Shown: positions 5,222-7,450 of the stretch, piece after piece
How positions within the stretch are numbered: position 1 is the stretch's first letter
How the letters are laid out: every line of letters starts with the position of its first letter
DNA from: Sphaerochaeta sp. UBA5849
Lineage (GTDB): Bacteria > Spirochaetota > Spirochaetia > Sphaerochaetales > Sphaerochaetaceae
Direction: 5' to 3'
DNA length: 7,450 nucleotides
Assembly (NCBI GenBank): GCA_002432715.1
Contig: DJGJ01000075.1
Location: 1-7,450, forward strand
Notes under the pieces: model-generated
Told to the model about the DNA's origin: nothing
Seen by the model: only the letters and a program-made list of their open reading frames with translations
The model's database searches: none
Translations under genes and position numbers: made by a program

Positions 5222-6445
5222 TCAGCTGAGCAGGGTCTTCTGACCCTCCAGGCTCCTCAGAGCAGAGATTTCTTCCGTCACTTCCACCACCCCCAGATAC
5301 TCCTGCTTCTCGTTGCGTACCGCAAAGTAGCGGATCAGGATGAACTGGGTGCCTTTCTGGATCCAGAAAGATTCACTGTCCTTCAGACCGGCCTTGAAAT
5401 CCTCAACCAGCTTCTCTACAACAGCCAGGCTCTTGGGCGGGTGACAATGAGCAACCTCACGTCCAACGATGCTGCGGGTACGCGGGAACACCCGGTCCTT
5501 GCCTTCGCTGAAATACCGTACCTTGTCGTCGGCTCCCACGAATGTCACATCCCCGGGAAGAGTGTTGAGCATCCAAGTCAGCTCCTCGAGATTGAGATGG
5601 CCGCTGGGCAGTACAATCTCAGCGCTCATCTCCTGCTTCGGCGCAAAGTCCTGCTTGCCGCTCATGCTTGCATTCCATCGATACCAGGTCAGGGCGTCAG
5701 ATGGACTCGCTCCCTCGATACCGCCGTTGAAACAGTATCCGATATCAGCACTGTCACGGGCTACGGTCAGCCAGGCATCGCCATCCATCACACCTGAGAG
5801 CATCGGCATAAGGATGTTGTTCTCCTTGTTGATCATGCTGCGTACCTGCTCGATCAACTTGTCCAAGGAAGCGGTCTCTACTGTACCTTCAGACTCCAAG
5901 CTTCGGATGCAAGCCTTCCAGAGGTCGCGAATCTCATCATCCACTCCCCACATGACCTTCGGAGGAGCCGTGATGCCGGCCTTCTCCAGATACGGGAAGA
6001 AGAGGTTTTCCTTTCGTGCATAGTGCTTGTCCAATTTGCTCAAGCTCTTCAACGAAGCAAGCAAATCCGCTTTGGCTGCCTCGTCCTGATGCTGCTTGTA
6101 CGATTCTACACTCTTGCTGAACTGAGTATCGAGGAACTTGGTCAGGCCCTCATTCTCCTTGATGAAGACGAATGCCGGATGTCCGAAAGTCTTGTCAGCT
6201 TGCTTGCCTTGATGAATTTCCTCAATACTGCCACCGAAAACCGAGGCATGCACATCACAAAGCTTTTGGACCTGTTCCACTTTGATGGCTCCGCTTTCCA
6301 TGAGTTTTCGCTCGGCTGCAGCCAACTCTTCCGCACTCACCGTGCCAAATTCAGCTTCAAACTCTTGCTTCACTGCATCACTGGAGACTCCACTATGCAA
6401 TTTTTCAATGATTTCTTTCAGCTTGGTAATCTTTTTTTCGTCCAT
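5222..6445 (-). CDS. DUF438 / hemerythrin-like (HHE) / PAS domain protein
   Basis: This 407-residue cytosolic protein has three modules. Residues about 1-75 are a helical DUF438 segment. Residues about 85-240 are a hemerythrin-like four-helix domain with GHP (88-90), DKHYARKENLFFPYLE (139-154), the conserved PPKVMWGVDDEIRDL (161-175) and INKENNILMP (205-214). His89, His141, Glu146 and Glu208 are candidate non-haem iron ligands. Residues about 285-400 are a PAS domain (LNTLPGDVTFVGADDKVRYF; PRTRSIVGRE), including the family-typical CHPPKS (334-339) and a closing VEVTEEISALRSLEG. The architecture matches DUF438-PAS proteins of anaerobes, which are thought to sense redox state, oxygen or nitric oxide. 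No kinase, cyclase or DNA-binding output domain is present, so signalling would need a partner. The start is supported by GGAG five bases upstream (AAGGGAAGGAGAAATA before ATG). A palindrome overlies its -10. It is convergent with the dehydrogenase operon. Confidence 0.9.
   Translation of the reverse strand: MDEKKITKLKEIIEKLHSGVSSDAVKQEFEAEFGTVSAEELAAAERKLMESGAIKVEQVQKLCDVHASVFGGSIEEIHQGKQADKTFGHPAFVFIKENEGLTKFLDTQFSKSVESYKQHQDEAAKADLLASLKSLSKLDKHYARKENLFFPYLEKAGITAPPKVMWGVDDEIRDLWKACIRSLESEGTVETASLDKLIEQVRSMINKENNILMPMLSGVMDGDAWLTVARDSADIGYCFNGGIEGASPSDALTWYRWNASMSGKQDFAPKQEMSAEIVLPSGHLNLEELTWMLNTLPGDVTFVGADDKVRYFSEGKDRVFPRTRSIVGREVAHCHPPKSLAVVEKLVEDFKAGLKDSESFWIQKGTQFILIRYFAVRNEKQEYLGVVEVTEEISALRSLEGQKTLLS
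5226..5260. terminator. Possible weak hairpin between convergent genes
   Basis: A perfect 6-bp stem, AGGGTC (5232-5237) with GACCCT (5242-5247) around a four-base loop, can be extended by CTGAG (5226-5230) pairing with CTCAG (5256-5260) across an internal bulge. It begins about 30 bases past the stop of the rightward operon and lies inside the last codons of the leftward DUF438 gene. No T run follows on either strand, so it would not be a classical intrinsic terminator. It may slow polymerase or protect 3' ends. Confidence 0.25.
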
Positions 6446-6468
6446 TATTTCTCCTTCCCTTTGAATTC

Positions 6469-6483
6469 TTACTATTATAGTAA
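6469..6483 (-). promoter_or_regulatory. Promoter -10 of the DUF438 gene embedded in a 15-bp palindrome (operator site A)
   Basis: On the minus strand the sequence is TTACTATAATAGTAA, two 6-base perfect arms around three bases. It contains a perfect TATAAT (6474-6479), 29 bases from the start codon. A 17-base spacer would put TGGTGA (6497-6502) at -35, a poor match, so an activator or a weak -35 is likely. Nearly the same palindrome recurs at 7090-7104, which makes a shared operator the best explanation. Confidence 0.6.
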
Positions 6484-6486
6484 GAT

Positions 6487-6514
6487 AAAAAGCGCCTCAC
6501 CAGGGAAGCGCTTT
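6487..6514 (-). terminator. Intrinsic terminator of the CBS-domain gene
   Basis: In minus-strand RNA, AAAGCGCUUC pairs with GAGGCGCUUU (10 bp including one G-U wobble) around a six-base loop and runs into five U residues. The hairpin begins about 30 bases past the CBS gene stop codon. The wobble and the U run exist only on the minus strand, which fixes its direction. It lies immediately upstream of, and overlaps the expected -35 of, the DUF438 promoter. Confidence 0.85.
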
Positions 6515-6544
6515 CTCAAAAAAGAAACGTATTCTAAATTAAAC

Positions 6545-6988
6545 CTAGTAAGCATTTGTGATGTAATGCTCAAGTTCGCCGATTTGGAAATCACGTTCCT
6601 CCAAGGCTGCCTTGACCACATCCCCGATGGATATCATACCGATGACTTTGTCATCCTCCACCACCGGGAGGTGGCGGAATCGTCCTGCAGTCATAAGCTG
6701 CAGACAGTCTTCGGCACTCTGATGCGGCTTGACATACGTTACTCCGGTGGTCATCACTTCACGCACCTTGATGGAGCCGGTATTGAGGTGTTCGAGTCTC
6801 TTGGAGAAATGCCGGATGATGTCACGTTCAGAAAGGATTCCCTTGATGTCACCCTGCTCGTTGAGTACCAACAATGCACCGATTTTATGCTCCGTCAATT
6901 TCAAGAGGGCATGTGAAAGTGCATCATCTGGTCCGATGCTGATTACCGTTTTCCCTTTTTGATCCAGAATCGATTGTACATTAGCCAT
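6545..6988 (-). CDS. Stand-alone two-CBS-domain protein
   Basis: This 147-residue cytosolic protein is a pair of CBS domains (a Bateman module) and nothing else. CBS1 covers about 11-66 and contains GILSERDIIR (50-59). CBS2 covers about 78-131 and contains RHLPVV (105-110) and GMISIGDVV (117-125). The GxxSxxD patterns (G50-S53-D56 and G117-S120-D123) are the usual ribose/phosphate contacts for AMP, ATP or similar adenosine ligands. The tail ERDFQIGELEHYITNAY is typical of this stand-alone family. Its role is probably to sense an adenine nucleotide or energy state and act on an unknown partner. GGAGGT (minus strand, 6994-6999) five bases before the ATG is a strong ribosome-binding site. It has its own promoter and operator (7090-7131) and terminator (6487-6514), so it is probably transcribed alone. 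Confidence 0.92.
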   Translation of the reverse strand: MANVQSILDQKGKTVISIGPDDALSHALLKLTEHKIGALLVLNEQGDIKGILSERDIIRHFSKRLEHLNTGSIKVREVMTTGVTYVKPHQSAEDCLQLMTAGRFRHLPVVEDDKVIGMISIGDVVKAALEERDFQIGELEHYITNAY

Positions 6989-7030
6989 ACATTACCTCCA
7001 CTATGTCAATAGTCACACTCTGTCTACTGC

Positions 7031-7047
7031 AAGCGTACCCTACGCTT
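7031..7047. repeat. Perfect 7-bp inverted repeat in the CBS gene leader
   Basis: AAGCGTACCCTACGCTT is two perfect 7-base arms with a three-base loop. It lies in the untranslated leader of the CBS gene transcript, about 45 bases before the start codon, and no T run follows. It could be an mRNA-stabilising hairpin or a second protein-binding site. Confidence 0.4.
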
Positions 7048-7089
7048 CTCAATTGCGCAAGATAATTGTGCTCGGCCGGATAGGAATTC

Positions 7090-7104
7090 CTACTAAAATA
7101 GTAG
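7090..7104. promoter_or_regulatory. 15-bp palindrome at the CBS gene transcription start (operator site B)
   Basis: CTACTAAAATAGTAG has perfect 6-base arms around three bases and matches site A at 6469-6483 except for the outermost pair and the centre. It overlaps the last two bases of the CBS gene -10 and covers the expected transcription start, a classical repressor position. It is also 80 bases upstream of the divergent permease start, so it may control both genes. Confidence 0.6.
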
Positions 7105-7131
7105 TATAGCTATTTTTCTATCTATAAACAA
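7103..7131 (-). promoter_or_regulatory. Candidate promoter of the CBS-domain gene
   Basis: On the minus strand, TTGTTT (7126-7131) and TATACT (7103-7108) are 17 bases apart and match the -35 at 3/6 and the -10 at 5/6. The mRNA leader would be about 105-110 bases. The spacing is ideal and a palindrome abuts the -10. Confidence 0.5.
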
Positions 7132-7142
7132 AGATTTGTATC

Positions 7143-7170
7143 ATGCTTGTTAGTTGCCAATGGCAAGCAT
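7143..7170. repeat. Nested inverted repeat just upstream of the permease gene
   Basis: ATGCTTG (7143-7149) and CAAGCAT (7164-7170) are perfect 7-base inverted arms. Inside them TTGCC and GGCAA (7154-7166) form an alternative 5-bp stem around AAT. The two pairings compete. The element ends 13 bases before the ATG at 7184 and contains another in-frame ATG (7160), so it could affect translation or bind a regulator. Confidence 0.4.
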
Positions 7171-7183
7171 ATCTGCTATATAC

Positions 7184-7450
7184 ATGCCTATCAGGAACAC
7201 CATTCTCTACGGTGTCACAGCTTTGCTGCTCATCCTCTCCTTCATCAAAGACAGGGGAAAAACCAAGAATGCACTCAAAAAAGCATGGAAGGCATTCGAA
7301 AACATTCTTCCTCAGTTTTTGGTGGTCATTGTATTGGTCAGCCTGCTGCTCAGTCTGCTCGACCATCACATGATCCTCAAGCTCATAGGTTCTGAATCGG
7401 GATGGTTTGGCGTACTCCTTGCCGCCATCGTTGGGTCGGTAACCATGATT
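7184..7450 (+). CDS. COG0701 (ArsP/DUF318-type) permease, N-terminal part, cut by window end
   Basis: Only the first 89 codons are present; the frame is open to the last base. The protein begins MPIRNTILYGVTALLLILSF, giving a membrane helix at about 4-21. A basic loop follows with DRGKTKNALKKAWKAFENILPQF (the A-W-K-A-F-x-N-I-L-P-Q motif is typical of COG0701 permeases), then a second helix at about 46-61 and the start of a third with AAIVGSVTMI, which in this family continues into a conserved Pro-Gly motif. Family members are multi-helix inner-membrane transporters of about 300-350 residues, some of which export organoarsenicals; the substrate here is unknown. The start is uncertain: ATG 7184 and in-frame ATG 7160 both lack a clear ribosome-binding site. 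I prefer 7184 because 7160 falls in a hairpin. Confidence 0.8.
   Translation, partial: MPIRNTILYGVTALLLILSFIKDRGKTKNALKKAWKAFENILPQFLVVIVLVSLLLSLLDHHMILKLIGSESGWFGVLLAAIVGSVTMI

Noticed and set aside
6023..6916. Open frame of 297 codons on the plus strand
   Set aside because: It is antisense to both the DUF438 and CBS genes and runs through the terminator and promoter between them.
7160..7183. Permease start at the upstream in-frame ATG
   Set aside because: It lies inside the nested hairpin, has no ribosome-binding site, and adds eight residues not typical of the family. It is not fully excluded.

Overview
This 7.45-kb window looks like the chromosome of a spirochaete, most likely Sphaerochaeta-like. 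The reasons are roughly balanced base composition, AT-rich intergenic regions, a repeated FMN_bind-type lipoprotein of a kind common in spirochaetes, and an anaerobe-type gene set. The genus is an inference from protein style, not from a marker gene. No rRNA, tRNA, CRISPR array, insertion sequence or phage gene is visible.

Layout. (1) Positions 76-1356, minus strand: a lipoprotein with a clear lipobox, an Ala-rich linker and three tandem FMN_bind-like domains. A hairpin terminator follows it at 24-52. (2) Positions 1357-1826: an AT-rich divergent intergenic region with a candidate lipoprotein promoter that has a perfect palindrome in its spacer, another inverted repeat, and a candidate rightward promoter. 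(3) Positions 1827-5197, plus strand: a tightly packed three-gene operon. It encodes a type II NADH dehydrogenase fused to a four-helix DoxX-like membrane domain, a medium/long-chain polyprenyl diphosphate synthase, and an unrecognised 94-residue protein. (4) Positions 5222-6445, minus strand: a DUF438/hemerythrin-like/PAS sensor-type protein, convergent with the operon. (5) Positions 6545-6988, minus strand: a stand-alone two-CBS-domain protein with its own terminator. (6) From 7184 to the window edge, plus strand: the N-terminal part of a COG0701 (ArsP/DUF318-type) permease.

How the genes may work together. An FMN-binding lipoprotein, an NDH-2 with an extra membrane domain, and a polyprenyl diphosphate synthase side by side recall the flavin-based extracellular electron transfer locus of Listeria (PplA, Ndh2, DmkB). 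The inferred route is NADH to a dedicated quinone to flavin groups on an exported lipoprotein. The partners ApbE, EetA/EetB and DmkA are not in the window, so this is a hypothesis. Separately, the DUF438 gene and the CBS gene carry near-identical 15-bp palindromes at their -10 regions (6469-6483 and 7090-7104). This suggests one shared repressor controls two putative sensor proteins, and perhaps the divergent permease as well.
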